The position numbers were made by a program, and so were the translations under genes. A stretch of 64,000 nucleotides of DNA from Rutstroemia sp. NJR-2017a BVV2 (taxonomy: Eukaryota; Ascomycota; Leotiomycetes; Helotiales; Rutstroemiaceae), in assembly GCA_002946415.1 (NCBI GenBank), contig NJPS01000046.1:1798001-1862000 (forward strand), given 5' to 3'. Below the pieces are notes generated by a model. The model was not told where the DNA came from. It saw only the letters and a list, made by a program, of their open reading frames with translations, and searched no databases. Shown here in pieces: positions 1 to 12,053 of this stretch. The stretch's first letter is position 1. The number at the start of each line of letters is the position of its first letter.

Positions 1-1219
1 ATTTCGCCGGCAATGAATTTCGCAAGGAAAAGACAGTGCATCGCGCATTGATTTGTGCTCTGTGCCGCGTGCGGTCGAAAGAGTGCGAATGCATCCCCTA
101 CTAAGAAAAGCTTGCCATCAAAGTGAGATGCTCTCGGCGAAACACAATCATATATTCCCGTGACGAATGGTGTGTCGATCTTGTTGACCAACTCCTTGAT
201 CGGGGCAGGAAAATGTTCATTGCCGTAAGCCTGCTTCTTTGCCCAAACCTCGGGACGGACCTTACCAAATGGCACAGTTCTCTGGTGTTGCAGGCCATCA
301 ATATCAGTCATTATGGACAAATACTCAGGAGAATCCTTTCCACAAGTATCATACCAGACAAGGTTGACATGTCGTTCCCCAGGTTTGACACTCCCATCCC
401 CCCCAGGAATGAGATAGCTGTTCATCGTCAGTGTATTTCTAGTACCCAAAAGTTCTGCAATCACATACACTGCAATGTAGTAGCGATCGCCGTAGTAACG
501 GATGCATCTGTCCAAGAGAAAATCCAAGGTCTGCCGCGAGACCATATGCTCAGGCACAACACCGCGCCAGGTCAAAATCCCTGCGTATGGAATTTGCATA
601 TTTGGATAGAGTAGTTTCCTGATAGATGATCCTGCACCATCCGCAGCGATTACTAGATCACAATGAAGAACGTCCTCTATTCCACTTTCAATGTCTTCAT
701 AGGTTACTGTAACACCTTTCTCTTTTACATAAGAAACAGTTTTGACTCGTTTCCCTACATCATACGTAACGGAGCCGTCTTCTGGAGAATCAGGTGGTGG
801 GACAGGGACGTAATCGCTCTTGAGTCCATCGAAATTTGCTCTCAATCGATAATAGAATGTCTTCCAGGTTGTCAGCTTGAATGGAACCGGCCGACTCTCA
901 GTTATATTAAGATTGGTATCAACGACCTCCAGCTTAGAGGCAGTAACAAATTGCGGGCGACCTTGGATCCTGTCATGTTTGTGTAAAAGTTCCTGGCCAT
1001 AGGCACCTATGCTCATTCCGGCAGCCTGTCCCTCTCGAATGGAGGTTGAATACTGTTCGAAGATGTGGATATTGTGCCCAAGCTGTTTGAGCATAACACC
1101 ATGCATCAAGCCTGCTAGGGAGCCACCAATCTAAGCAATGCAATATCAGACAACGCACCAGTCAATTGTAGATCTCTTGTATCACTCACAATAACCACGT
1201 TCAAAGGGCTTTTGGCCAT
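1..1219 (-). CDS. FAD-dependent monooxygenase (partial, C-terminus beyond window)
   Basis: Exons 1219-1190 and 1130 to the window edge, with a 59-nt intron (1131-1189). The splice joins MAKSPLNVVI to IGGSLAGL, giving an N-terminal Rossmann nucleotide-binding turn (V-V-I-I-G-G-S-L-A-G). Downstream are D-L-V-I-A-A-D-G-A-G-S-S-I-R, the DG motif of flavoprotein hydroxylases, and L-F-L-V-G-D-A-F-A-L-F-R-P-H, the GD motif contacting the FAD ribityl chain. The frame stays open to base 1, so only the C-terminus is missing. The family oxidises small aromatic or heterocyclic substrates with NAD(P)H; no substrate can be assigned. No signal peptide is seen. It is transcribed divergently from the amino acid transporter at 2227. 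Family call is firm, exact function unknown. Confidence 0.88.
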
Positions 1220-2226
1220 TTTCATAATACTGGAATCAGACGGCGAATTTGGATTGTTGGCGTCAGCGCAGAAACGTATTCAGCAAGAACTAAGTTGAGC
1301 TCAAAGTCCAACCAGAGTAGCAGTAACAGAAAATGCAGCATAGATGAAACGCCAGTCTCTCTCAACGTAAGTAGAAATAAATGATGATCAAATGTGTAAA
1401 GCACCAAGCAGTCACTTTGTGTGATTGAATGCTCAGATTGGAGAAGAAAGACATCGCTCGAATTAAGGATCTAAGAGAAAGTCGGGATATATAGAGACGC
1501 TGTTTGTCTAACTGTTGGTTTCTTACTCTTCCCGAGTCCCTTCTCCATGGGGTTTGGATCCCAAGTGAATGAATGATATGCATACTTTCAGTAATTCAGA
1601 GGAGACCGTCATAGAGGTAACGGAGATGATTGGAAGTGCAAGGATGGTAAATAAATGGCCCATCGAGCATAGTGCAGACTCTGCATACTTCTACTGCTGA
1701 CATGATGTTGACGTGAATGGAAGGTTGACTGTACAGTACATTCGGATCAGATGTCATCTCGGCTTAAGAAGGTCTTTGCTGTAGGTGGACCGATTCAGTA
1801 TTCCGCGATAAGCCAATCAGAAAATAGAAAATGCGAAGATCATTGGCCAAGTTTTTTGCTTCTTCTTTTCGGGGTCTTCCATATTGGCATGGACCACTTT
1901 ATGATTGAGATCTAAGTGACCTTACGAACATCAACAAGGCAGGTGACAGCCATTCCACCATAGGACCATTCATTTCTTCCGAAGCAGAAAAGCTATTTAG
2001 CGATCTGTTTTGAATACTCCCAAAGGTATATTCATCCGTTGCATCTGTTACCTATTCACGTGGAGGCTGATGATCCAGGCTGGAAAGGATTTGTTCTTCC
2101 GCATATTCATCGTGCTACTGGGATTATTACCACACGGTCATTACCACGAGATAAGGGACAGCGAATAAGTGCCCTCAAACCAAGACATACCTATTGCCTA
2201 TCTCACCGACTTCATCTCATATCATC
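1220..2226. promoter_or_regulatory. divergent intergenic region, monooxygenase / transporter
   Basis: About 1 kb between two outward-transcribed genes, so it must hold both promoters. Short open frames on the minus strand (1222-1583) have no recognisable protein character. No repeat or further gene seen. Confidence 0.5.
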
Positions 2227-4659
2227 ATGTCGAGTCCTTCCTCATCTCGGCCTGTGCCAGTCTCAATGTCTTCTTCGCCATCACCAGGTTCTTTTCGAGG
2301 GCGGTCGGGGAGCCCAGTATCCAGAGATAAATCAACAGCACGGTTAGCTTCGCCGGTACCTTCGCATCAAGGCACTCCATCTGTCAGACAAATACCTACA
2401 CCAAGTCAGATCGGCGCAACAGAAGAGCCCGGAAACATCACTCCTCTCGCAGGTCCAGCATCGTATGCGCCAGGGCCCGGTATCAGCGCGTTAGCCGCTG
2501 CTTTGTCGAACTCTCTCGGGCAAACACCATCAACTTTCGGGACTCCTCCCATCCGACCATTATCCCCCGCGACCGCTGGCAAGCATCTACAAGCATCCGG
2601 TGTGCAAAGCACTTATGGCTCTATCGATGGGCCAAGATCGTTACACGGAGGGCAAGGATGGACTGGGGCGACTGCATATGAAGACCCGGAAATTGTCAAG
2701 AGACATTTAGTACAACCAGGACCGTCACAAGCCGGCGATGGGGCTATAGATGGGATTTTCGGACCCAGTGGACAGTCACCTTCGTTCCGAGCAGGATCTC
2801 CAGCTAGTGCAGCAAATAAAGCGATTGACAATATAGCACCTGGACTAGACGATGATGAATTCTCGAGTCTGCGATTACAAGGTGGAGATGTTACTCGACC
2901 GATCTACAGGTGGACAGAAGAGACCTCCGGCAAAGGCCGAACGCAACGGAGTAAGAGTTTTCATGTTTCGCGACCGGAGCCGGAGAACGAAGTCCTTGAT
3001 ATTGGCACAATCAAAGTGCCTGGTGGATTTCGTCGAAATTACCTTCGAAGAGCTGTAGGCAGCCCATCTCCAGACGGTATGGATGAAGAGCAAGGCGGAG
3101 GAATCGCGCGACGACGCGGTGTCGCCCAACCGAAGATATTCACCAACAACTTCCTGGAATTCTTGACACTTTATGGCCACTTTGCTGGAGAAGAGCTAGA
3201 GGAGGACGATGAAGTTCTGGCGCCCAACGAATACTTCTCATCGGATGCGGTTGATGACGAATATGGCGAGGGAAGCGATGAAGATAGAGAACCCATGGAA
3301 GATAGTGCTCTGCTCACACCCGGTCGAAGAAAGAGGAAGCGCAAGGAGCGTGCCCCGGTTGGCACAAACACTCCATTCGGAGCTTCCCTTTTACTTCTCA
3401 AATCCTTCGTTGGTACCGGTGTTTTGTTCTTACCGAAAGCATACCTAAACGGTGGCATGCTCTTCAGTAACCTCATTCTCCTCTTTGTCGCGGCTTTGAG
3501 TTACTACTGCTTCGTTTTGCTCGTCAACACGCGATTGAAGGTTGAGGCCTCATTCGGTGACATGGGAGGTGTACTATACGGAAAATGGATGCGAACCCTC
3601 ATCCTCAGCTCGATCGTTATCAGTCAAATCGGATTTGTAGCTGCATATATTGTGTTCACGTCCGAGAATCTGCAAGCTTTCATCTCAGCCGTAACGAATT
3701 GCCAGACGCATTGGGAGGTTTCATGGTTGATTCTGCTCCAGATGGCTATCTTCCTACCATTCTCCTTACTCCGCGACATAAGCAAACTCGGAATTACTGC
3801 CTTGATAGCAGATGCGTTCATTCTTGTTGGTCTGATTTACCTCTACTACTTCGACATCTTCACAATCGTGAAACAAGGTGGTATTGCAGACATCGTCAAC
3901 TTCAACTCTCAAGACTGGACCCTCTTCATCGGCACTGCTATCTTCACATTCGAGGGAATCGGTCTTATCATCCCCATCCAAGAATCCATGGCCAACCCCA
4001 AGAAATTCCCTCCTGTTCTTGGTGGTGTCATGATCATCATTTCCGTAGTCTTCGTCTCCATGGGCGCTCTATCATATGCCGCCTACGGATCTGCCACCGA
4101 AACCGTTGTCCTTCTCAATCTCCCCCAAGACGACAAAATGGTCAACGGCGTCCAATTCCTTTACTCGTGCGCAATTCTTCTGTCCACTCCTTTGCAAATC
4201 TTCCCAGCCATCAGGATCACAGAAAACGAACTCTTCACCAAGAGCGGAAAGTACAACCCATACATCAAATGGCAGAAAAACGTCTTCCGATTCTTCGTCG
4301 TCATGCTCTGTGCTGCCATCGCTTGGGTTGGTGCTAATGATCTGGATAAATTCGTGTCCATAGTTGGAAGTTTCGCTTGTATCCCACTGGTCTACATCTA
4401 CCCTGTGAGTATCCTATTCCCCTACACATCTATACAGGCCATCAACTGACAGATTTCCTTCTAGCCAATGCTTCATTATCGCGCTGTGGCAAAAACACGC
4501 TTCCGCAAGACGTGCGATGTCCTCCTCTGTGTCTTCGGTTTCATCGTCATGGTCTACACTACCGGATTAACAGTCATCAGCTGGGCCGGTAGCGGTGACG
4601 AAGCGCCAAATCTAGGGTACTGTGATAGAAAGAGGGGAGGGGATTTGCCTGCGTTTTAG
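2227..4659 (+). CDS. vacuolar-type amino acid transporter (Aa_trans/AAAP family, Avt3/Avt4-like)
   Basis: Exons 2227-4404 and 4465-4659, 790 aa. The start is the first ATG (MSSPSSSRPVPV); the open frame reaches back to 2194 but has no earlier ATG. Residues 1 to about 385 are hydrophilic, Ser/Pro-rich and presumably cytosolic, ending in an acidic stretch and a basic R-K-R-K-R-K-E-R patch. The membrane domain begins with T-P-F-G-A-S-L-L-L-L-K-S-F-V-G-T-G-V-L-F-L-P, the conserved first helix of Aa_trans proteins, and continues through about 11 hydrophobic helices. The intron splits the last two helices at Y-I-Y-P / P-M-L-H-Y-R. A long soluble N-terminus plus 11 helices matches yeast Avt3/Avt4, which export neutral amino acids from the vacuole. 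That role is inferred. Confidence 0.92.
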
Positions 4660-5163
4660 ATGGGTGAGATCAGGGCGGACGTCGTGTGTGCAGATTTACA
4701 TACATATTCCGAGAACATACACATGATATGATACCCATCTCTGGTCCAGCGCTGTGTCTGTTTTGTTGCTTATTTCTTTTTGTCTTCTTTCTTACCCTGT
4801 CTTGTTTTATACTAGATTTCCTCGTGATGGATCGGTAGATGCATAGCGATGCGTTGGAATATTCACTCTTTTTCATGGCTTGTTGTGCTGGACGGACGTG
4901 TTGGTCTGTCCCTCTCTATCGTTGTTCTTATTACATGCGTCACGGGTTGCTTGTTGTGTGTGTGCATATTGTGTATCTATCACTTAGGATGGCATGGATA
5001 TTGGCGTTTGAGGTTTCTTGATATTGCTGTTAATGTTGTTGTTGCGTCAGAGATACAAATTGGAAACATATGCCATTCGTAGGAATATTTTTTTAAATAT
5101 ACAATTTATAGTGATTGGGTACATTTGCGATACTGCTGCAGCATTCCAATTCATTAAACCCTA
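4660..5163. other. convergent 3' intergenic region
   Basis: 500 bases between the ends of the transporter and the nitronate monooxygenase. T-rich on the plus strand as expected for 3' UTR. Nothing coding recognised. Confidence 0.5.
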
Positions 5164-6456
5164 CTACAAACGACTCCCTCCACTTCTCAATAGTTTCTTC
5201 GACCCCTCTCTCACCTCCGCCACAACTTCTCCGGCCGGCATAACTTTCCTAATCAACCCCACCCCAGTCCCCGCATATGTAGTCATCCTCCCCTGTACAC
5301 CCCACCCCTCATCCCCCTTCTTCATCTCCGCTTCATACAACTTCCTATTCTCGTCTATCCCAAGCCCCTCCTTCTCATCCCACCAACTCTTATTCAACAC
5401 CCCCCTCCCATTATATATCCCAGGCCAACCAGTCGTCCCCCTCAACTGATCATACAAACTCGTCCTCGCAGTCGTCACCCCGCCGTCAGAAGCAGCTAAC
5501 ACGGCGTTTCTGTACCCCTGTGTGATCACCGCTTCGGGACATGCAAGGAACCGCGTCCCCATACATATCCCACTCGCGCCGAGCATAAGTGCCGCTGCGG
5601 CGCTGCGCGCCTCAACTATACCGCCCGCGGCAATGAGTGGGATGGCGCCGTATCCAGTGGCCTGCAATGCATCTGCGCATTCGGGCAGAAGAGAGATGAG
5701 GGACGAGGACTGCGCGAGACCGTGGCCGCCGGCGTCAGAGGATTGGATGATGAGGACGTCGGGGGAGCAGGTTTGGGCGGTGGAGAGGGCGGAGGCTACG
5801 GTGCCGACTTGGATCCAGATTTTGGTAAGGTTGGAGGTGGCTTTGCGGATGGAGGCGGTCCAGTTGGGAAGGTCGGAGGGGGAGTGAGGAGCGAAGAGCC
5901 AGATTGCTGCGGGGGGGAGGGGGAGTTGAGATAGAGTTTCTGTTACGTGGGCGAGGTCGAGTCCCCAGACTATGAAGCCGATTCCTATAGGGAGGATGTT
6001 GGGTGGGGCGTTGGTGATTGGATTGCTGGTGAGGGAATTTTGAATCTCGGATACGTCTGAGGCGAGGTCGGAGATACTGGAGATGAAGGTCAGTTTTTCA
6101 AATGCAGAGTACTGAAGACGCTGGACATGCTGAAGCTGGGCATGCTGAGAACGTGTATCTGGGTTTTGCGTATGAGCACAAGGAAACACCTGTACACTCT
6201 AACCACTTGTATAGAAATTGTGGAATTATACTCATAATTCCCTCAGCGGTCCCAAACGCATAGCACCACCCAAGAACAGAAGAATATCCTTAGCTCACTC
6301 AGTGCCTGCACCAAGAAACCCTATACCTCCAGCTCGAGAAACGGCCAGAACGAGAGCTGATTTCGCTATCAAGCGCATGGGTGCCGCGACAATCAGGGGA
6401 GTTGTTGTCCACGGGTAGTCACTCTGAAGCGTTTCCTTATGGGAGGTAGTGGACAT
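5164..6456 (-). CDS. nitronate monooxygenase (2-nitropropane dioxygenase family)
   Basis: Exons 6456-6299 and 6076-5164, 356 aa. The start is the ATG giving MSTTSHKETLQ. Exon 1 has P-L-I-V-A-A-P-M-R and S-R-A-G-G-I-G-F-L-G-A-G-T, the FMN-binding barrel entry of this family. Exon 2 has I-I-Q-S-S-D-A-G-G-H-G, I-P-L-I-A-A-G-G-I and L-M-L-G-A-S-G-I-C-M-G-T-R-F-L, the phosphate-binding loops. The 222-nt intron is long for this window. The acceptor was chosen at CTCCAG (exon from 6076) because it keeps phase and restores G-A-G-T-D-I-S-D, as in homologues; the open frame running back to 6189 would otherwise insert an unrelated segment. The enzyme oxidises alkyl nitronates using FMN and O2, and is probably cytosolic. 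Family call strong, intron edge less so. Confidence 0.88.
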
Positions 6457-7034
6457 GATGACAAGATGTAGATTTCCCTCGATGGGAGATTTTTCCGAAT
6501 AATGGTCTAGACTTTTCGGTGAGTTGCTACTAGCAAATACCGTCAGAAATGGATGGATTCTTCGAGTAAGCTTCCTATGTGGGAAGTATATGATTGAGCA
6601 AGAAATTAGACATACAAAAGAGATAAAAGAGAAGAAAGAATGATTTTGAATGTCAGAGAACTTTATAATCAACCACTTAGTTCAATTTAATAAGTAATAA
6701 ATGCATTTCTTTCCACAACGGTACTTGACCCGGTAACTTAATACCTTTTCCCCGCGGAGAAAAGGCTCGAAAAGAAGCTCATAGCCTCAAGCGGCCCCAC
6801 TAAGAATAGTTATCCATCATTCCGGATCTAGTTAGACTCATATTCTCACGGCGACGACGCAGCCTCGCCAAAAGTTTATTAAGCTCTTTCATACAACCAG
6901 ATATTATCTTCATCTCTGCCAACCTCCGGAACCGCCATTATACTTCCTCAATACCAGTTTTCGCTAACAATTATCGCCTACCCTATTCATACCAGCTTGT
7001 AGATTCTCTAGGCGCATCTTTCCATATATCAACC
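6457..7034. promoter_or_regulatory. bidirectional promoter, nitronate monooxygenase / RPB11
   Basis: 578 bases separate the two divergent start codons. An open frame continuing upstream of 6456 on the minus strand is hydrophobic and has no conserved character; I treat it as 5' UTR. Confidence 0.5.
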
Positions 7035-7640
7035 ATGTCGAACGCGCCAGAAAGGTAGGTCGAACTTCTTTCTTTGAAGCCTTGCAGTGCATGAAGTACT
7101 GCTTGACATAGCTGACGCGTACGGACAGATTCGAGCTCTTTATTCTTGGTGAAGGGGAGAAGAAGTGCACTGAGGCAGCTGATACTCGTATGTTCATATG
7201 GTTCCTTCTTTACGAGCTTTTGCCTGGGAGGCATGCTAATGTATTTGTTAACAGGCACACCTAATTCGTCGATATTTACTTTCAACAAAGAAGACCATAC
7301 AGTGGCCAATCTCTTACGCGCATACCTTCTCAAAGACCCGCATGTACTGTTCTCCGGTTATAAGAGTATGGTTTTCCGCATTTACAATCCTCGCATCTAA
7401 GGAATACTTTTGATGGCATTTTGCGCATTCAAGCTAACTTCCGGAACAGTTCCTCATCCCTTGTTCTCTAAATTCGAGCTCCGCATCCAGACCGATGGCG
7501 AAATAACTCCTAAGGAAGCCCTTGTAACCTGCTGTCGCAACCTAGTCTCCGAGCTCGAAGTGTTCAGTCGCGAATTCACCAAGGAGTTTGAGTTGCGCAA
7601 GATGGTCAGTGGCGATGGGGCAGCTGCAGCCGAACAGTAA
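7035..7640 (+). CDS. RPB11: DNA-directed RNA polymerase II subunit RPB11
   Basis: Four exons: 7035-7054, 7129-7187, 7255-7365, 7450-7640; 126 aa. The joined product begins M-S-N-A-P-E-R-F-E-L-F, carries [15 protein letters not shown] (alpha-like dimerisation motif) and [16 protein letters not shown] (second half of the fold), and ends in the long C-terminal helix. Length is close to yeast Rpb11 (120 aa). The protein heterodimerises with Rpb3 in polymerase II, the counterpart of the bacterial alpha dimer. All introns are 67-84 nt with consensus donors (GTAGGT, GTATGT, GTATGG). The only addition is a short alanine-rich tail. Essential, single-copy housekeeping gene in this family. Confidence 0.96.
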
Positions 7641-8849
7641 ATAAGGGTATGATTTTTGGTGGACTGGTGTTTAAATTGGGATACAATCTCACGGACATGG
7701 GATAGCATGGATATTGGAGTTTTGAACTGGAATGATTTATCGCAAACGAAATTGGATTGGTTGAGCTTTGGTTCCCATGAACATTTTCTGCAAAGCTATA
7801 TTGGTGACCATAATTCAGCAGTCATGAGTTGACTGCTACGCCATACACCAGTGTATCTCGCGTGTGGCATTTGAGAAGCCAGCAGTATGGTATCAGCAAG
7901 ATTAGGCAAAGCACCAAAGATCATTCATTCGACAAGGCCGTTGAATGGTAACTACGTCAAGGGAAAGCAGGGTCCAGTAGCTTGGATCTGTTGATTCCTC
8001 GACCACATCCGCTCCTGACCTTCGAGGCAGAATATCATTCCTATGAGCCTTGTCTCTCGGGCGTAGTAGCAGGTGGATTAAAGCTAGAATGGTCTCTCAT
8101 GAGATCCATACATGCCTTCATAGCTGCTTTACTTTTTGCAACATATAGAGTATCCGACGCTTGATATTGATGCTGTCAACGGTTTCCGGCGCAGAGAATT
8201 TGGTCTTTCACTGTCTTCAAATGTGATTAAACAAGTATTGAACCACAAAACTCCTACTCATTGTCCTCAATCTTTCGCATGCAAGTGGTTGCTATATCTT
8301 GAGCCCAGGTACACGGTACACTTATGCCTAGATTTTCTTCGTAGGAATGCAAAGAATACCAAGCAGTACCGGTATGCTCGGTCTCGTTCACAACGAGCGA
8401 TCTGGTGAAGATCCAAGAAAACCATGGCCATTCTCAGCATACCATCTACGATATACATTCCAGGTTCACGTCATGCAATTAAACATCAAAATTTGATGTT
8501 GATTTGTCTCCTTTCTTTCGACATTCAGATCCCATCGCCCTCAATTAAGAAGACACACGAAAACCGAACTTCCTATCAAGGATAATTATTCCTCTACAGA
8601 GCCTCACACTCAAAAGAGTGCTGGCAACACACCACTGTTTCGAAGTCGAGGTGGAGGTCGTGGCTGGCTCTGATACTTTTTGATGAAGAAGAAAAGTTTT
8701 CTTGTTGCGCAAAAATTCGGATATTTGTATGGTCGATTGTGCCTGGCGCTAATGACTAAGCGATGAAGAGCTTTGTGGGCTAAACTGATTACGGAATAAT
8801 GCGCTCGTGATCAGCTGTCTTAACTCCAATTTCAACTTCTTGTGAATTC
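7641..8849. other. intergenic region downstream of RPB11
   Basis: About 1.2 kb with short overlapping open frames on both strands, none with recognisable protein character. No repeat seen. Confidence 0.45.
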
Positions 8850-9117
8850 TCAATGACGATTTCCACATTCCGCCGCCGGTCCAACCGAAGTTATTTCAGA
8901 CCCTACATTCCGATCTACTGCAAGGAGAGGGACCTTGTTGATATCATCGCTAATCGTCGTCATCCAAGTGGATGTGATACGATGCTTCAACCAGTGTTTA
9001 TATCTTCTCAAAACCCAATCGTCTGGTAGCGAAGACTTGTCCCAAATACCTTGGCGTTTCTGTGCAATTTGCATTGCTCTCACAGTGTCACTACTTTGAA
9101 CTTCAAGGACACATCCT
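8850..9117 (-). pseudogene. possible terminal exon or relic of an unrecognised gene
   Basis: A minus-strand frame runs from an acceptor-like TTTGTAG (about 9118) to a stop at 8850, about 88 codons. It has a protein-like mix including W-D-K-S-S-L-P-D-D-W-V-L-R-R-Y-K-H-W-L-K-H-R and L-L-A-V-D-R-N. I could not find a continuous upstream exon; a 47-codon ATG frame at about 9365-9225 lies upstream but ends in TGA. It may be a gene fragment or simply a fortuitous frame. Not recognised. Confidence 0.25.
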
Positions 9118-9561
9118 ACAAAGTTAGATACGATAAAAACCTCCTCTTAAGACTCTTAAGAGCCAGCAGCCACTTGCATGGTCGCGCTCAGAAAAGCCCA
9201 TTACAAGTCTAGATGCGTTAGAACTTCATGAATTGTAGCCCAGACTGCCCGGCGCCTTATTGATATGGTTTCTTCTATCGCTCTTCTTTCCTTCTACGCC
9301 ACCTTTCTGGAGAATCTCCTCGGAACAATCCATCCGCAGAGATCTGAACCACATTATGTTGTGCATTTAAGAAATTTGATGATGTGGCTGTCGAAGATGA
9401 GTGTCTTGACCAGGATCTTGGCGTTAGTCTTCCCGCGTTGAAATATGTAGCACACTGGGAATGCCACAGGAGTGAAACATCATAGATAAATATACTTTAT
9501 AGTCGTGCCGTTTTGCCACATCCGTTGGGGACGCGACTCTCCTAGGGTCCGGACTTCGACG
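9118..9561. promoter_or_regulatory. upstream region of the pepsin-like gene
   Basis: Non-coding leader and promoter of the protease at 9562. A TATA-like ATAAATATAC lies at about 9484. Otherwise nothing distinctive. Confidence 0.35.
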
Positions 9562-11044
9562 ATGTTTGCGTTTTGTCGGCTTCTTCTTTTGGCTGCCCTG
9601 GGGTATTCGGCGGCTGTCAGCCATCAGTTACAGCTGAACGAGAGCGGTACGATAATACAAAACCGTATGGTGAGTGCGGGTGTATATCAGATGGGTGTTA
9701 CGAAATTGTCAGCGGTGGGAAATGTGCGGAAACGGGAGCCTGCTTCGAAGCTACAAAATCCTGTGATAGGAGACATTTATATGGTCAGCAGTACGTTATA
9801 TATACAACCTATTTGTACCAGACCCTGACCAGAACAGTGCAAATTGGTACCCCGCCTCAACCGATCACTCTCAGTGTCGACACGGGGAGCAGTGATATTT
9901 GGGTCAATCCGACGTGTTCTACCTCGGGATGGAACACGTTCTGCGTCAAATATCCTCGCTTCGATCGAACCAAATCTTCCACCTTCCAGCCCACAACCCA
10001 GGCTTTAAATTTGGCATATGGTATTGGTCAAGTTACTGGTGCATACGGGATAGATAACTTCCTGTTAGGGAATATGCCCCTTTGGATATCCATGAGCTGA
10101 TGATGATCCTAGGATGGCTCCTGGCCCTACGATTAAGCACCTCCAATTTGGAGTTGCAACCTCGAGCAAATCATTGTTCGCGGGTATAATGGGCATGTCA
10201 TGGGGCCTAGGCCTTGGAACAGGTTACTACAATATAGTCGACCAGCTTGCCTTACAAGGCATTACAAAAACACGTGCATTCAGTATGGATCTGGGCAACG
10301 TTGATACAGCTTCAGGTACGTTTGGGGATAGTCTGTGAATATAAATCCTTGTAACTAAAATCCTCAGGATCCATTATTTTTGGGGGAGTAGATACGAAGA
10401 AGTACTATGGTTCATTTTCTAAGAACGCTATCATACCATTCTATAACAGTCCTGATGGATTTCCCAGGTAGTTATGACAACATTAACTATGCTCGAGGGT
10501 CTTACTAAAAAGTGGCTCCAGATATTGGATCAACATGACCTCTGTCAGCGTTCGACTTGACGGACAAACCCAAGATTCTGCCATTACATCTCCCAGTTTC
10601 TCATTGGCTATCATTATGGATTCTGGCAGCACACTGAGTTACTTTCCCCCATCCCTCGTCAATGCCATGCTCGCCTATTTTCCCGGCTACGTTGCTAAGG
10701 GGGGCGGCTTGTACACCGTGCCCTGCAGCTTCAAAACTGGCATGGGAACAATGAACTTTGGTTTTAACGGTCAAATCATTCGGATTCCACTTGCTCAATT
10801 CGTCTGGTTCAACGGTGCAACATGCTACGGACCGGTCGCAAATCCGTCCGAAAAGACGGATGCTATTCTTGGTGATACTTTCATGAGAGGTGCGTATGTG
10901 GTGTTCGATCAGGACAATGCAAATGTGCATATAGCTCAAGCGGCGGATTGTGGGACGAATATTGTGCCTATTACGAAGGGCGTTAATGGTGTGCCGTCAG
11001 GTGTGGGAGATTGTCCAGTTCCGGTGGCGACACGGTCGTCTTAG
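9562..11044 (+). CDS. secreted pepsin-like aspartic protease (A1 family)
   Basis: Five exons: 9562-9790, 9838-10063, 10113-10315, 10368-10467, 10522-11044; 426 aa, all phases consistent. A signal peptide (M-F-A-F-C-R-L-L-L-L-A-A-L-G) is followed by a short propeptide with K-R at about residue 57. Mature-enzyme landmarks are Q-I-G-T-P-P-Q and S-V-D-T-G-S-S-D-I-W (first catalytic Asp, about 91), then I-I-M-D-S-G-S-T-L-S (second Asp, about 286) and a C-terminal A-I-L-G-D-T-F-M-R-G. Both aspartates are present, so the enzyme should be active, probably acid-active and extracellular. No C-terminal Ser/Thr stretch or GPI signal, so it is probably free. The second donor (GTTAGG) is weak, but its acceptor has a good branch-like CTGATG. 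It heads a run of secreted-hydrolase genes. Confidence 0.92.
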
Positions 11045-12053
11045 ACCCTGACAGTTCTCGAGCTTTTCCTCTTCTCAATATGTCATTTAAGATATTTCTC
11101 ATTGTATCATATTCCATTCTGGGAGGATTCTTCATGGAGGATATTTGCATATTTGCCGGAGTAGATTTTAACTAATAATGCGCTCGCATTTCTGCTGTAT
11201 ACGATTGCAGGATTTTTCTATTCATCACATGCATTACATTTCACCTCCTGATATTAGGAGCTCCTTGCTGCTACAGTGGTCAGAAATTCGTTTCCCATAT
11301 GTAAGATAGAAGAATGCCCTGCACTCAGCACGCACTTTTGGTGGAGGTTCAAGTATCTGCTGAAAATCTCGAATATTTGGCGTGAGAATTCTCTCGCCAG
11401 GAGCAGACAAATAGGATCAATGCGAAGAAAGGACACCTAGGCGAGGGGGCACCACAATTCCCAAGAGAAATACATGCAAATCGCAGGCGTCCTGTGCGAA
11501 ACTAATCAATCCGAAGATGTGAAGATCGAGGAGATTCGCATAAAAAAAACCAAACTGAAGATGGCCAGTTTGAGGTGCTGCAACTCAAGAACAGCCAGAT
11601 TGAGGATTTCCTGACCCAGGTATGATGGAATCAGAGACACATCCCGCCCGTCCAACCATTATTCAAGGGGAAGAATCACAATCCAAGGATAGATCGGTCC
11701 GGGGGCGCAGACTGAAGGTGTCCCGGCCGAAGACGACGCAGCAAAAAATACCGAAGCGCGTTCTGGCGAGCACACGGAACTAAGCCGGAGGAGGATAAGA
11801 TATTTGATGCGGATGATGACTGTGGCTAGACCTTTAAGATCTTACGGTCCCTGGAGTCTCACGTAGACTTTTAGTCAAATCTCGGGAAGCGAACCGGTGT
11901 CGGCTGTCAGCATCCAACCTCCGTGGGGTTTCATATATGAATCGTTTATTTCTAAACAATCTTTTACTCGTCTTGATAGATCCATCCACGATTGTTGTCA
12001 TCGATACTTTTAGGAGTTACTTATTTATCAGTTACTTAATACTTTCAATCAAC
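11045..12053. other. intergenic region
   Basis: 1 kb between tandem genes. Around 11510-11640 the plus strand has imperfect repeats of a GAAGAT(G/C)..GA(G/T)GA kind reading as a short glutamine/glutamate-rich helix. No start or conserved domain, so no gene is called. Confidence 0.4.

Noticed and set aside
3585..4337. 250-codon plus-strand frame in the transporter gene
   Set aside because: Alternative-frame shadow, rich in His/Arg/Ser with no motif.
5164..6189. Single-exon reading of nitronate monooxygenase from 6189
   Set aside because: It lacks the N-terminal barrel strands, which lie in the exon at 6456-6299, and adds unrelated sequence.
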